A stretch of DNA of 29,496 nt, from NCBI GenBank assembly GCA_947629845.1, contig CANRFD010000002.1:1-29496 (forward strand). The letters are read 5' to 3'. Both the position numbers and the translations under genes were made by a program. Shown here piece after piece: positions 6,705 through 15,428 of the stretch; the first letter of the stretch is position 1, and each line of letters starts with the position of its first letter. Under the pieces are notes generated by a model. That model worked only from the letters and a program-made list of their open reading frames with translations. It did not search any database and was not told where the DNA came from. The DNA is from an uncultured Clostridia bacterium. Its GTDB lineage: Bacteria; Bacillota; Clostridia; Christensenellales; Borkfalkiaceae.

Positions 6705-7700
6705 ATGCTATATCTTTGGATCGTACTTCTCATCGTGGGACTTGCCATCCTCGTAAAGGGGGCGGATTGGTTCGTGGACGGCGCCGCCGGCATCGCGGGC
6801 AAGTGTAAAATTTCCCCGCTCGTCATCGGGCTCACCGTCGTCGCATTCGGCACGAGCGCGCCCGAGCTCGCCGTCTCCGTCACGGCCGCCATCGGGCATT
6901 CCACCGACATCGCCATCGGCAACATCATGGGGAGCAATATTTGCAACATCCTGCTCATTTTGGGCATCTCCTCCCTCGTGCACATTCTTCCCGTGCAGAA
7001 AAACTCCATGCGCCTCGATTTGCCCGTGCTGCTCTTCGTCAGCGCCCTCGTCATCGGCCTCGGCGTGTGGGGGGAGGCGATCTCGTGGTGGGACGGGCTC
7101 ATCCTCCTCGCCGTCTTTGCGGGGTATATGGCGCTGCTCATCACGAGCGCCCTCCGCGAGCGCAAGGCGGGCGTCCTTCCTCCCGCAGAGGAGAAGGAGC
7201 CCCCGCGCGGAAAGATCGGGCTGTGGTTTGAAAGGATGGAGCAAAAGGCGTGGTTTCTCATCGTGCTCACCGTCGTCGGCCTCGGCATGGTGGTGGGCGG
7301 CGGCACCCTCCTCGTGGAGGGGGCGAAGTACATCGCGCGCTATTTCAGCGTGCCCGAGGACATCATCGGGCTCACCATCGTCGCCATCGGCACGTCGCTG
7401 CCCGAGCTTGTCACCTCCGTCGTGGCCGCCAAGAAGGGGGAGACGGACATTGCCGTCGGCAACATCATCGGCAGCAACATCTTCAACGTTCTGCTCATCG
7501 GCGGCGTCTCCTCGCTCTTCTATCCGCTCGCGTTCAATCTCACGACCAATCTCATCGACGCCCTCGTGGCGTTTGCGGCGGCTCTTCTGCTGCTCTTCTT
7601 CGCCGTTGCGGGGCGCAAGAAGCTCGGCAGGTTCTCGGGCGCCGTCATGGTTCTTTCCTTTATCGGATACTACGTATATCTCTTCCTCTGCAGGTTGTAA
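6705..7700 (+). CDS. Calcium/sodium (CaCA family, YrbG-type) antiporter
   Basis: This 331-residue membrane protein has about ten hydrophobic segments in two inverted-repeat halves. Each half carries the alpha-repeat signatures of the CaCA superfamily: FGTSAPELAVSVTAA with GNIMGSNICNILLILG in the first half, and IGTSLPELVTSVVAA with GNIIGSNIFNVLLIGG in the second. The glutamate of each G-T-S-x-P-E-L and the GSN motifs form the ion site, and all are intact. YrbG-type proteins exchange Na+ or K+ for Ca2+; the exact ion cannot be told from sequence. A charged loop (about 150-175) joins the halves. It is the first gene of an operon, 2 bases before the ABC gene. Confidence 0.92.
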   Translation: MLYLWIVLLIVGLAILVKGADWFVDGAAGIAGKCKISPLVIGLTVVAFGTSAPELAVSVTAAIGHSTDIAIGNIMGSNICNILLILGISSLVHILPVQKNSMRLDLPVLLFVSALVIGLGVWGEAISWWDGLILLAVFAGYMALLITSALRERKAGVLPPAEEKEPPRGKIGLWFERMEQKAWFLIVLTVVGLGMVVGGGTLLVEGAKYIARYFSVPEDIIGLTIVAIGTSLPELVTSVVAAKKGETDIAVGNIIGSNIFNVLLIGGVSSLFYPLAFNLTTNLIDALVAFAAALLLLFFAVAGRKKLGRFSGAVMVLSFIGYYVYLFLCRL

Positions 7701-7702
7701 CG

Positions 7703-9448
7703 GTGAAGCATCTCTTTTCATGCCTGAAAATGTATAAAAAAGAGGCAATTCTTGCCCCTCTTTTCAAGCTGCTCGAAGCGTGCATGGAGCTCATCGTCCC
7801 CCTCGTCGTGGCGCACATCGTCAACGTCGGCGTGGCGGGCGCGGACAGAATGTACATCGTCTACGGCTGCCTCCTGCTCGTCGCCTTCGGGGCGGCGGGG
7901 CTCGGGTTTGCGCTCACGGCGCAGTACTTCGCCGCCAAGGCCGCCGTCGGCGTCTCTGCCGAGCTGCGCGGGCGGCTGTTCTCCAAATTACAGTCCTTCT
8001 CCTTTGAACAGATCGACACGGTGGGCACCGCCGCCATGATCACCCGCATGACGAGCGACTGCCAGCAGGTGCAAAACGGCGTGAATATGTTCCTGCGCAT
8101 CCTTTTGCGCTCGCCCATCATCGTGTTCGGGGCGGCGGCGATGGCGTTCACGGTGGATGTCTCCGGCGCGCTCGTCATCGTGGCTCTCATTCCTCTTCTT
8201 GCCCTCGTCGTGGTCGCCGTGATGGCGGCGGGCATCCCCCTCTACCGAAAGGTGCAGGGAAGGCTCGACGCCGTCAACCTCTCCACGCGTGAAAATTTGC
8301 AGGGCGCGCGCGTCATCCGCGCCTTCTGCCACGAAGAGGAGGAGGCCGCGGAATTTTCCCGCCGCAACGAGGCGCTCTGCCGCGAGCAGCGGCGCGCGGG
8401 CAGGATCTCCGCCCTCGCCAATCCCTTTACCTATGCGCTCGTCAACCTCGCCGTCATCGTGCTGCTCCTCGTGGGCGGCGTGCGCGTCCATGCGGGCGCG
8501 CTCGGGCAGGGCGACGTCATCGCGCTCTACAGCTATCTCTCCATCATCCTGGTGGAACTCGTAAAATTCGCCAATCTCATCTTCACCGTGAGCAAGGCCG
8601 TCTCCTCGCAGAAGCGCATCGGCAAGGTGCTCGACGAAACGGGCGAACCCGCCGTTCTCCGCGCGGAGGGCGAAGGGGGGAACGCCCAAACCGCCGAAAC
8701 CGCCCAAGCCGAAGAGGAGGCGCTGCGCTTCGAGCACGTCGGCTTCACCTACAAAGACGGCGGCGCGCCCTCGCTCACCGATATCGACTTTTCCGTCAAA
8801 AAGGGACAAACGCTGGGCATTTTGGGGGGAACGGGCGCAGGCAAGAGCACGCTCGTCAACCTGATCCCGCGGTTCTATGCGGCGAGCAGCGGGCGCGTGC
8901 TGCTCTTCGGGAAGGACGTGAACGCCCTGCCCGCAGAAGAGCTTCGCACCCGCGTCGCCGTCGTGCCGCAGCGCGCCGTGCTCTTCAAGGGGAGCATCCG
9001 TTCCAACCTCCTGTGGGGGGGAAGGGCGACGGACGGGGAGCTCATGGAGGCCGTCAAACTCGCGCAGGCGGAGGACGTCGTCGAGGCCAAGGGCGGGCTG
9101 GACGGCGCGGTCGCGCAGGAGGGGAAGAACCTCTCCGGCGGGCAGCGGCAGCGGCTCACCATCGCCCGCGCCCTCGTGCGAAAACCCGAAATTCTCATTT
9201 TGGACGACAGTTCGTCGGCGCTCGACTACGCGACGGACGCCGCGCTCCGCCGCGCGTTAAAGTCGCTGCCGTGCACCGTGGTCGTCGTGTCGCAGCGTGT
9301 TGCGGCGGTGCGCCATGCCGAAAAGATCGTGCTCCTCGACGAAGGAAAAATCGCCGCCGTGGGCACGCACGACGAATTGCTCGAAAACAGCCCCCTCTAC
9401 GGCGAAATTTACGCCTCGCAGACGCAGGCGGAGGAGGGCACGGCATGA
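7703..9448 (+). CDS. Heterodimeric ABC exporter subunit with degenerate catalytic site
   Basis: This 581-residue half-transporter has six membrane helices (about 15-310) and one nucleotide-binding domain: Walker A GGTGAGKST (about 374-382), signature LSGGQ (about 477), Walker B ILILDDSSSALD (about 496-507) and a switch region VVVSQR (about 530). The catalytic Glu after Walker B is Asp and the switch His is Gln, the two changes that define the weakly active ATP site of heterodimeric exporters such as TM287/288, BmrCD and LmrCD. The GTG at 7703 gives the family-typical start 'KHLFSCLKMYKKEAILAP', two bases after the exchanger stop. Its partner is the next gene, overlapped by ATGA. Substrate unknown: drug, lipid or peptide are all possible. 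Confidence 0.93.
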   Translation: MKHLFSCLKMYKKEAILAPLFKLLEACMELIVPLVVAHIVNVGVAGADRMYIVYGCLLLVAFGAAGLGFALTAQYFAAKAAVGVSAELRGRLFSKLQSFSFEQIDTVGTAAMITRMTSDCQQVQNGVNMFLRILLRSPIIVFGAAAMAFTVDVSGALVIVALIPLLALVVVAVMAAGIPLYRKVQGRLDAVNLSTRENLQGARVIRAFCHEEEEAAEFSRRNEALCREQRRAGRISALANPFTYALVNLAVIVLLLVGGVRVHAGALGQGDVIALYSYLSIILVELVKFANLIFTVSKAVSSQKRIGKVLDETGEPAVLRAEGEGGNAQTAETAQAEEEALRFEHVGFTYKDGGAPSLTDIDFSVKKGQTLGILGGTGAGKSTLVNLIPRFYAASSGRVLLFGKDVNALPAEELRTRVAVVPQRAVLFKGSIRSNLLWGGRATDGELMEAVKLAQAEDVVEAKGGLDGAVAQEGKNLSGGQRQRLTIARALVRKPEILILDDSSSALDYATDAALRRALKSLPCTVVVVSQRVAAVRHAEKIVLLDEGKIAAVGTHDELLENSPLYGEIYASQTQAEEGTA

Positions 9449-11181
9449 ACAAGCGCACCGTCTTTCGCCGCATCCTCCACCTCTTGCGCCGCCACGCGTG
9501 GTTCATCGCCCTTACCGTCGCCGCCGCGGCGATCACCGTCGCCGCCCAGCTCGCCGTGCCCTATCTCGTGGGGTGCGCCATCGACTGCGTCGCGGGGGAG
9601 GGCGAAGTCGACTTCCCGTCGCTTTACCGCATTTTGTGGGGCATCGGCGCGTGCATCGCCGTCGCCGCCGTCTCGCAGTACGCCGTCAGCCTCGTGAACA
9701 ACCGCGTCGCCTACCGCGTGCTCGCGGACATCCGCATGGAGGCCTTCGAAAAGCTCGGCAGGCTGCCGCTCAAGTACGTCGACAACCGCTCCTACGGGGA
9801 AATATCCTCCGTCATCGTGGCGGACAGCGAACAGTTTTCCGACGGGCTGCTCCTCGGCTTCACCCAGCTCTTTACGGGGCTTGCTACCATTGCGGGCGTG
9901 CTCGTCATCATGTTTTCGATCCGCTGGGAGATCGCCCTTGTCGTATTTTGCGTGACGCCGCTCTCCCTCGTCGTGGCGAGGTTCATCTCCAAACGCACCT
10001 ACGCGACCTTCAAAAAGCAGTCGGAGGTGCGTGCCGAACAGACGGCTTTCATCGACGAGATGGTGGGCAATCTCAAGGTGGTGAAGGCGTACACCCACGA
10101 GGACGAAAACGGGGCGACGTTTGCGGAGATCAACGAACGTCTGCGGCTCGCCTCGCTCAAGGCGGTGTTCTTCTCCTCCACGACCAATCCCTCCACGCGC
10201 TTTGTAAACTCGGTGGTGTACGCCGCCGTCGCGCTCGCGGGCGCATTGCTCGCCATCTCCTCGGGGGGAGCGTTCAGCGTGGGCAATCTCACCATGTTCC
10301 TCTCCTACGCGACGCAGTACACCAAGCCCTTCAACGAGATCACCGAGGTCATCGCCGAATTTCAGAACGCGCTCGCATGCGGCGGCCGCATCTTCGCTCT
10401 CATCGACGAGCGGGAGCAGCCCTCGGACGCCAACTTCCCCGCCCTCGGCAGGGCGGAGGGCAACGTCGCGATGGAGAACGTCTCCTTCTCGTACGACCCC
10501 GAACGCCCGCTCATCGAGGGGCTTAGCCTTACCGCGCCCGCGGGCAAGCGCGTTGCCATCGTGGGGCCGACGGGCTGCGGCAAGACGACGCTCATCAACC
10601 TCCTGATGCGCTTCTACGACGTCAACGGTGGCAAGGTGAAGGTGGACGGGCGGGACGTGCGCGCCATCACGCGGAAGTCCCTCCGCGAAAATTACGGCAT
10701 GGTGCTGCAGGATACATGGCTGAAATGCGCAACGGTGCGCGAAAATCTCTGCATGGGGGCGGAAAACTGCACCGAAGAGGAGATGATCGAGGCGGCAAAG
10801 GCCGCGCACGCGCACGGGCTCATCATGCGCCTGCCCCGCGGCTACGACACCGTCATCGGCGAGGAGGGCGCCCTTTCGGAGGGGCAGAAACAGCTCCTCT
10901 GCATCGCGCGCGTCATGCTCTGCCGCCCGCCCATGCTCATCCTCGACGAGGCGACGTCCAACATCGATACGCGCACCGAACTTCTGGTGCAGGACGCCTT
11001 TGCGCGGCTCATGCAGGGCAGGACGTGCTTCATCGTCGCCCACAGGCTCTCCACCGTAAAAAACGCCGACCTGATCCTCGTGATGAAGGCGGGCAACATC
11101 GTGGAGCAGGGCACGCACGCCGAGCTCCTCGCAAGGGACGGCTTCTACGCGCAGATCTACCGCGCGCAGTTCGAACAGTAA
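9445..11181 (+). CDS. Heterodimeric ABC exporter subunit with consensus catalytic residues
   Basis: This 578-residue partner of the preceding protein has six membrane helices (about 20-320), then Walker A GPTGCGKTT (about 373), Walker B MLILDEATSNID with the catalytic Glu, and the switch His in VAHRLSTV (about 532). Its signature motif is LSEGQ rather than LSGGQ (about 477). In these heterodimers the altered signature faces the altered Walker B of the other subunit, so one complete and one degenerate ATP site form. The two genes therefore fit together exactly. The start ATG overlaps the upstream stop (ATGA), giving coupled 1:1 synthesis. Stop-to-start distance to the ClC gene is 4 bases. Confidence 0.94.
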   Translation: MNKRTVFRRILHLLRRHAWFIALTVAAAAITVAAQLAVPYLVGCAIDCVAGEGEVDFPSLYRILWGIGACIAVAAVSQYAVSLVNNRVAYRVLADIRMEAFEKLGRLPLKYVDNRSYGEISSVIVADSEQFSDGLLLGFTQLFTGLATIAGVLVIMFSIRWEIALVVFCVTPLSLVVARFISKRTYATFKKQSEVRAEQTAFIDEMVGNLKVVKAYTHEDENGATFAEINERLRLASLKAVFFSSTTNPSTRFVNSVVYAAVALAGALLAISSGGAFSVGNLTMFLSYATQYTKPFNEITEVIAEFQNALACGGRIFALIDEREQPSDANFPALGRAEGNVAMENVSFSYDPERPLIEGLSLTAPAGKRVAIVGPTGCGKTTLINLLMRFYDVNGGKVKVDGRDVRAITRKSLRENYGMVLQDTWLKCATVRENLCMGAENCTEEEMIEAAKAAHAHGLIMRLPRGYDTVIGEEGALSEGQKQLLCIARVMLCRPPMLILDEATSNIDTRTELLVQDAFARLMQGRTCFIVAHRLSTVKNADLILVMKAGNIVEQGTHAELLARDGFYAQIYRAQFEQ

Positions 11182-11185
11182 ACAT

Positions 11186-12886
11186 ATGAAGAAAACGCTG
11201 TCAAAATTCAAGAAAAAGGCCAACTACGGCGCACAGGTCGTGGCGGTGGGCGCGCTCACGGGGCTCTTCGCGGGGCTCGTCGTCACGCTCTTCAACCGCC
11301 TCGTCGTCCTGTCGGAGCAATTCTCCCGCGGGTATTACGGATTTTTCCGCGAAAATCCCGCGTTTATCCCCTTGCTCTTTGTCGCCCTTCTCGCGGGCGC
11401 CGTCATCATCGGCGGTGCGCTGCGCTTTCTGCCCATGCTGCGGGGGAACGGCTTCCCGCAGACGGAGGGGGCGACGCGCGGCCTTCTGCGCTTCAAGTGG
11501 TACCGCGAACTTACGGGCATGTTCGCGGCAAGCCTCTTCATCGTGTTCATGGGGCTTTCCGCGGGGGCGGAGGGGCCGAGCGCCTTCATCGGCGGCGCCT
11601 GCGGCTACGGGGTGAGCGATCTCACCCGCCGCGACCCCATCGTGCGGCGGTACCAGATCACGGGCGGCGCCTGCGCGGGGCTCGCGGTGGTGTTCAACGC
11701 GCCGCTCACGGGCATCATCTTCGCCTACGAGGAAGCGCACAAGCGGTTCACCCCCGAGGTGTTCGTCTGCTCCTTTTCCTCCGTCGCCGTCGCCGTCGTC
11801 GTGCGCAACCTCCTGCACTATGCAATGGGGCTGTCCGTCGGCCCCTTTCTCTCCACGTTTTCCTTCCCCGGCGATCCGGGGCTGCTGTTCTGCGCGTTTA
11901 TTCTGCTCGCCGCGTGCGTCGTCACCGTCGTCGCCGTCGCGTTCTACCACCTCGCCTTCCTCGTCCGCAAATATATGGCGAAGCTCACCCGCTTCAAGGG
12001 AATGCTGCGCTATGCGGTGCCCTTCGTGCTCGCGGGCGTCTGCGGGCTCGTCACCGTTTGGGCGATGGGGGGCGGCACGGAATTTATCGGCGCCCTCGGG
12101 AGCGGTTCGGAGGGGGGCGTGTCCGTGTTCGGCTCGCCGCTGTGGGCTGCGGTGCTCATCGTCGTCATGCTGAAGTTGGTCACCACGGTCGCCAACCTCG
12201 GCGCCGACCTTCCCTGCTGCGCCTCCGTCCCCATGTTCGCCATGGGCGCGGGCATCGGCAAGCTGCTCTCCCTTCTTTTTATTGAGATGGGAATGGATCC
12301 CGCCCTCTCGGACGGCGTCGTCGTCCTCTGCATGGTCACCTTCTTCACGACCGTCGTCAAGGCGCCCGTCACGGGCATCATCATGACGGTCGAACTCACA
12401 TGGAGCTTTTCCTTCCTCCTGCCCGCCGTCATCTGCGCGGCGGTGGGGTACCTCGTGGGCGACGTCCTCCACACCGAGCCGCTGTACGACAGGCTCCTCG
12501 ACGACATTCTCGAGCGGGAGAAGCGCAGCGGCGAGCGCATCACCGTGCGCGTCCGCGTCACTGCGGGTTCGCCCGCGGCGGGGCGTGCCGTGCGCGATAT
12601 TTTGTGGCCGTTCACGGCGCTCGTCAAGTCGGTGGAGCGCGGAAGCGAGTCGTTTGCGCCCGTCGGCGCGACGGAGCTCTGTGCGGGCGACGTGCTCACC
12701 GTCGAGGGCGAACCGAGCGACAGGAAGGACTTCCTCGCCGCGCTCGCCGCGACCGTGGGGGAGATCATGGCGGAAAGCGCCCCGCCCGTTTCGCCCGCCC
12801 CGCCCGTTCCGCCCGCCCCGCCCGAGAGCGGCAACGGGGAAGGGGGCGAAGCCGCGCCTCCCGAAGAGGGACCGCAGGAAAAATAA
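11186..12886 (+). CDS. ClC-family anion channel/antiporter with RCK_C-like tail
   Basis: This 566-residue membrane protein carries ClC hallmarks: GNGFPQTEG at the first anion-binding loop, GLSAGAEGPSAFIGG with the gating glutamate, and APLTGIIFAYEEAHKRF with the second glutamate used by H+-coupled antiporters. These suggest an H+/anion antiporter. The anion-coordinating serine of the usual GSGIP loop is Asn here, and the usual GGIFAP loop reads CCASVP, so Cl- selectivity should not be assumed. After the last helix (about residue 440) a soluble domain at about 450-530 has the feel of TrkA-C/RCK_C ('VTAGSPAAGRAVRDI...LCAGDVLTVEG'), followed by a Pro-rich acidic tail. It is the last gene of the 6705 operon; a terminator follows directly. 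Confidence 0.9.
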   Translation: MKKTLSKFKKKANYGAQVVAVGALTGLFAGLVVTLFNRLVVLSEQFSRGYYGFFRENPAFIPLLFVALLAGAVIIGGALRFLPMLRGNGFPQTEGATRGLLRFKWYRELTGMFAASLFIVFMGLSAGAEGPSAFIGGACGYGVSDLTRRDPIVRRYQITGGACAGLAVVFNAPLTGIIFAYEEAHKRFTPEVFVCSFSSVAVAVVVRNLLHYAMGLSVGPFLSTFSFPGDPGLLFCAFILLAACVVTVVAVAFYHLAFLVRKYMAKLTRFKGMLRYAVPFVLAGVCGLVTVWAMGGGTEFIGALGSGSEGGVSVFGSPLWAAVLIVVMLKLVTTVANLGADLPCCASVPMFAMGAGIGKLLSLLFIEMGMDPALSDGVVVLCMVTFFTTVVKAPVTGIIMTVELTWSFSFLLPAVICAAVGYLVGDVLHTEPLYDRLLDDILEREKRSGERITVRVRVTAGSPAAGRAVRDILWPFTALVKSVERGSESFAPVGATELCAGDVLTVEGEPSDRKDFLAALAATVGEIMAESAPPVSPAPPVPPAPPESGNGEGGEAAPPEEGPQEK

Positions 12887-12892
12887 GCGAAG

Positions 12893-12921
12893 AGGCTGCC
12901 GTTCCGCGGCGGTCTTTTTTT
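12893..12921 (+). terminator. Intrinsic terminator after the ClC gene
   Basis: AGGCTGCCG pairs with CGGCGGTCT (two G-T pairs) around a 5-base loop, followed by seven T. It lies 7 bases after the ClC stop and closes the 6705-12886 operon. Confidence 0.85.
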
Positions 12922-12962
12922 GCGCCCGTATATCTGTTTTTTCACCCCATGTCGCTCTTTTT

Positions 12963-12983
12963 CCGCCCCAAACGGCGGTTTTT
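12963..12983 (+). terminator. Possible second, weak terminator
   Basis: CCGCC and GGCGG flank a 6-base loop and are followed by five T. It may back up the terminator at 12893. Between it and the rubrerythrin start (13062) I could not find a convincing promoter, although one is expected there. Confidence 0.4.
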
Positions 12984-13061
12984 CCTTTTCTTTCCTGCGG
13001 GCGGCGGCGTATAGGGGCGCCCCGTTCCGTCCAAAATAAGTGGCGTAAGGGAGGAAACAGC

Positions 13062-13658
13062 ATGGACTTTACCAAGACGCAGACCTTTCACAATCTCGCA
13101 AGGGCATTTGCGGGAGAGTGCCAGGCGGGAATGCGGTATCAACTCACGGCAAAGGCGGCGATGAAACAGGGCTACGAAGTTTTGGCGGACACCATCCGCA
13201 CCATCGCGAAGAACGAAACCAATCATGCGAAGGTATTTTTCGAGGCGCTTTTGCAGAATGCGGGCAGTCAGGACGACATCCGCATCGAGGCGAGCTATCC
13301 GTTCCACGCAGGCACGGTGGAGGACAATTTGCGCTTTGCGGCAATCGACGAGCAGGACGAAGCGGAGAACCTGTATCCCTCGTTCGCACGCATTGCACGG
13401 GAAGAGGGGTTTGGGCAAATCGCGCTCAAATTCGAACAGGTTGCAAAGGTCGAAGAAAATCACAAGATCATCTTCGGGTACCTTCACGAGGCGTTCAAGG
13501 ACGGCTCCCTCTACAAGGCGGAGAGGCCGATGCTGTGGATCTGCGGCGAATGCGGCTATATGCACACTTCCAAGGAGGCATGGAACATCTGTCCTCTGTG
13601 CGGGGCGTCGCAGGGAGAAGCGGAGCTGCACCTTCCCTTCAAAAAGGAGAATTTATGA
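13062..13658 (+). CDS. rbr: Rubrerythrin
   Basis: This 198-residue cytosolic peroxidase reduces hydrogen peroxide in anaerobes. The N-terminal ferritin-like four-helix domain carries the full set of diiron ligands: Glu19, Glu52, His55 (in KNETNHAKVF), Glu97, Glu100, Glu131 and His134. The C-terminal rubredoxin-like domain has the Fe(Cys)4 set Cys161/164 (ICGECGY) and Cys177/180 (ICPLCG). The rubredoxin knuckles are separated by only 12 residues, the short rubrerythrin type. GGAGG before the ATG at 13062 fixes the start. It overlaps the next small ORF by ATGA, so three genes form one oxidative-stress-type transcript ending at 13945. Confidence 0.96.
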   Translation: MDFTKTQTFHNLARAFAGECQAGMRYQLTAKAAMKQGYEVLADTIRTIAKNETNHAKVFFEALLQNAGSQDDIRIEASYPFHAGTVEDNLRFAAIDEQDEAENLYPSFARIAREEGFGQIALKFEQVAKVEENHKIIFGYLHEAFKDGSLYKAERPMLWICGECGYMHTSKEAWNICPLCGASQGEAELHLPFKKENL

Positions 13659-13777
13659 AAAAGACGACAGGAAAGACCAACGCCAAGGAGACGCAGAACG
13701 TCAAGAATGCGCAGAACGCGCACGGCACGAAGGGCTGCGGCAAGGGCTGCGGTAAAAACGCAAAGGATTGCGGCTGA
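13655..13777 (+). CDS. 40-residue Lys/Cys-rich peptide coupled to rubrerythrin
   Basis: The ATG overlaps the rubrerythrin stop (ATGA) and has AAGGAGA 5 bases upstream, so translation is well supported. The peptide is basic, rich in Lys, Asn and Thr, and ends with CGKGCGKNAKDCG, three cysteines in 13 residues. A metal- or redox-related role alongside rubrerythrin is a guess. I do not recognise a family. Confidence 0.6.
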   Translation: MKKTTGKTNAKETQNVKNAQNAHGTKGCGKGCGKNAKDCG

Positions 13778-13906
13778 ATGGGGCGCGCAAAACGCCTGAA
13801 AAGCGGCGCAAAGATGCGCTCGGAAGAGGACGCGCTGGGCAGTTACACGGGCGTCTGCAGCGACAACGCGCAGGACGTCCCCGTGCAGGACGCAGACGAC
13901 CTTTGA
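13778..13906 (+). CDS. 42-residue acidic-tailed small protein
   Basis: It starts directly after the preceding stop (TGA-ATG) and encodes a basic N-terminus (MGRAKRLKSGAKMR), the central words ALGSYTGVCSDN and an acidic end VPVQDADDL. No good Shine-Dalgarno is visible, so it would depend on coupling. Length, position before a strong terminator and the ordered charge pattern support a real gene; I recall similar 'SYTG...QDADDL' small ORFs in Clostridia but cannot name a family. Confidence 0.5.
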   Translation: MGRAKRLKSGAKMRSEEDALGSYTGVCSDNAQDVPVQDADDL

Positions 13907-13914
13907 GCGCAGGG

Positions 13915-13945
13915 GAGCGGAAAAGCGATTTTCCGCTCTTTTTTT
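13915..13945 (+). terminator. Strong intrinsic terminator of the rubrerythrin operon
   Basis: A perfect 10-bp stem (GAGCGGAAAA with TTTTCCGCTC) around the tetraloop GCGA is followed by seven T, 8 bases after the last small ORF. Confidence 0.95.
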
Positions 13946-13997
13946 GCGCCTTGGGGCGGAAAGAGGGGGCGGGGCGGAAATTCCGCGCGAGAAATTG

Positions 13998-14026
13998 TTG
14001 TTTTTCTCGTGCCGCGGTGGTATAAT
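13998..14026 (+). promoter_or_regulatory. Extended -10 promoter of the HtrA-like gene
   Basis: TTGTTT at 13998-14003 and a perfect TATAAT at 14021-14026 with a 17-base spacer; TG at 14018-14019 one base before TATAAT makes it an extended -10. The start would be near 14033, giving a leader of about 30 bases. Confidence 0.8.
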
Positions 14027-14062
14027 AGAGGAGCGGCGGACGTCGCCGCGAGAGGTATGTTC

Positions 14063-15370
14063 ATGAAAAAATTCGTAACGATATTTGCGGCGTGCGCATT
14101 GGCGGCCGCCTCGGTGTGCGCGCTCTCCGCCTGTTCGCTCTTCGGGTACAGTGCGGACGGAAACTTTCCCTACGATATCTCGGTGCAGGGCGGCTATACG
14201 GGCTCGGAGGGGGAATGGCTGTCCGAACGCGAGGCGCCCGAGACCATCTACCGCCGCCTCTATGACGAGGCGCTGGCGGACGGCAGTTTTACGGGGACGT
14301 ATTTCCAATTTTTGAAGGAGCTCGGCGTCTCGGCCGACGCCACCCCCTATATCCAGCGCGCCTTTCTCTCCACCGTCATGGTCTCGTGCCGCTTCACCAC
14401 GGCGGACAACAAGCTGGTGACAAGCTCGGGCGCGGGCGTCATCATCGACCTCGACAAAGCGGCGGGCGACGCCTACATACTCACCAACTACCACGTCCTC
14501 TACAACAGCACGCGCAAGGCGATCTCGGAGAACATCGGCGTCCGCCTCTATGGTACGACGCTCACGGGGGAGGCCATCTCCGCTTCCTACTACGGCGGCG
14601 CCATGGAATACGACCTCGCCCTTCTTCGCATCGAAAACAGCTCCGTGCTCCGCGAAAGCGACGCGCGCGTCGCCGACATCGGCGATTCCGACAGCGTCAT
14701 CGCGGGCGAAACGGTGTACGCCGTCGGCAATCCGCTCAACGAGTCGCTCTCCGTCGCGGCGGGCGTCGTCTCCGTGGAGGAAGAGTGGCTCACGCTCAAG
14801 GTCTCGGACGATACGGCGTACATCACCCTGCCCGAGATCAGGATCGACGCCGCGGTCAACCACGGCAATTCGGGGGGCGCGCTCTTCAACGCGACGGGGG
14901 AACTCCTCGGCATCGTCAACGCACGCGACACCCGCGAGGACGTGTTGGGCTTCGGCTACGCCATCCCCGTCAACTTTGCGATGGCGGCGGCGGAGAACAT
15001 GCTCGCAAACGGCGGAACGCTCGTCCATGTGGACGACGGGATCATCGTGGAGGTGCAGTCGAGCAAGGCGGTCTACGACGAGGCGCTGGGCAGAACGCAC
15101 ATCTCCGAAAAGATCTGCGTTAAAGACTACACGGTGGGGGCGGGCTCCGCGCTCTACGTCAGGCAGGGCGATACCCTCGTCTCGGGCTATGTCGAGCGCA
15201 ACGGCGAGCAGCTGTACCGCACCGATTTCACCCGCCTCGGGCAGTTCGAGGCCTTCCTTTTCAGGGTGCAGAGGGGCGATACGCTCGTCATTACCGTCTC
15301 GCGGGACGGGGAGGCGAAAACGCTCCGCGCCGTCCTCGACCGCTCCACCTATTTCTCAACCGTCCGCTGA
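14063..15370 (+). CDS. HtrA/DegP-like trypsin-fold serine protease lipoprotein
   Basis: This 435-residue protein is exported as a lipoprotein: signal peptide from residue 1 with lipobox LSAC at about 21-24. The protease domain has the catalytic triad His144 (in TNYHVLY), Asp184 (in EYDLALLRI) and Ser270 (in NHGNSGGALFN), with HtrA-like spacing, so it should be active outside the membrane on misfolded or surface proteins. The C-terminal 110 residues ('GSALYVRQGDTLVSGY...RVQRGDTLVITVSRDGEAKTL') look like a diverged PDZ domain. The ATG at 14063 lies 7 bases after GAGAGG; an ATG at 14057 is too close to that site. It has its own promoter and terminator. Confidence 0.92.
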   Translation: MKKFVTIFAACALAAASVCALSACSLFGYSADGNFPYDISVQGGYTGSEGEWLSEREAPETIYRRLYDEALADGSFTGTYFQFLKELGVSADATPYIQRAFLSTVMVSCRFTTADNKLVTSSGAGVIIDLDKAAGDAYILTNYHVLYNSTRKAISENIGVRLYGTTLTGEAISASYYGGAMEYDLALLRIENSSVLRESDARVADIGDSDSVIAGETVYAVGNPLNESLSVAAGVVSVEEEWLTLKVSDDTAYITLPEIRIDAAVNHGNSGGALFNATGELLGIVNARDTREDVLGFGYAIPVNFAMAAAENMLANGGTLVHVDDGIIVEVQSSKAVYDEALGRTHISEKICVKDYTVGAGSALYVRQGDTLVSGYVERNGEQLYRTDFTRLGQFEAFLFRVQRGDTLVITVSRDGEAKTLRAVLDRSTYFSTVR

Positions 15371-15428
15371 TCTATAACGCTTTTGCGTTAAAAAATTATC
15401 GCTTTTGCATAATACGCATTTCCGCAAG

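Noticed and set aside
15377..15390. Perfect AACGC/GCGTT hairpin as terminator
   Set aside because: It is followed by A rather than T on the + strand and by no T run on the - strand.
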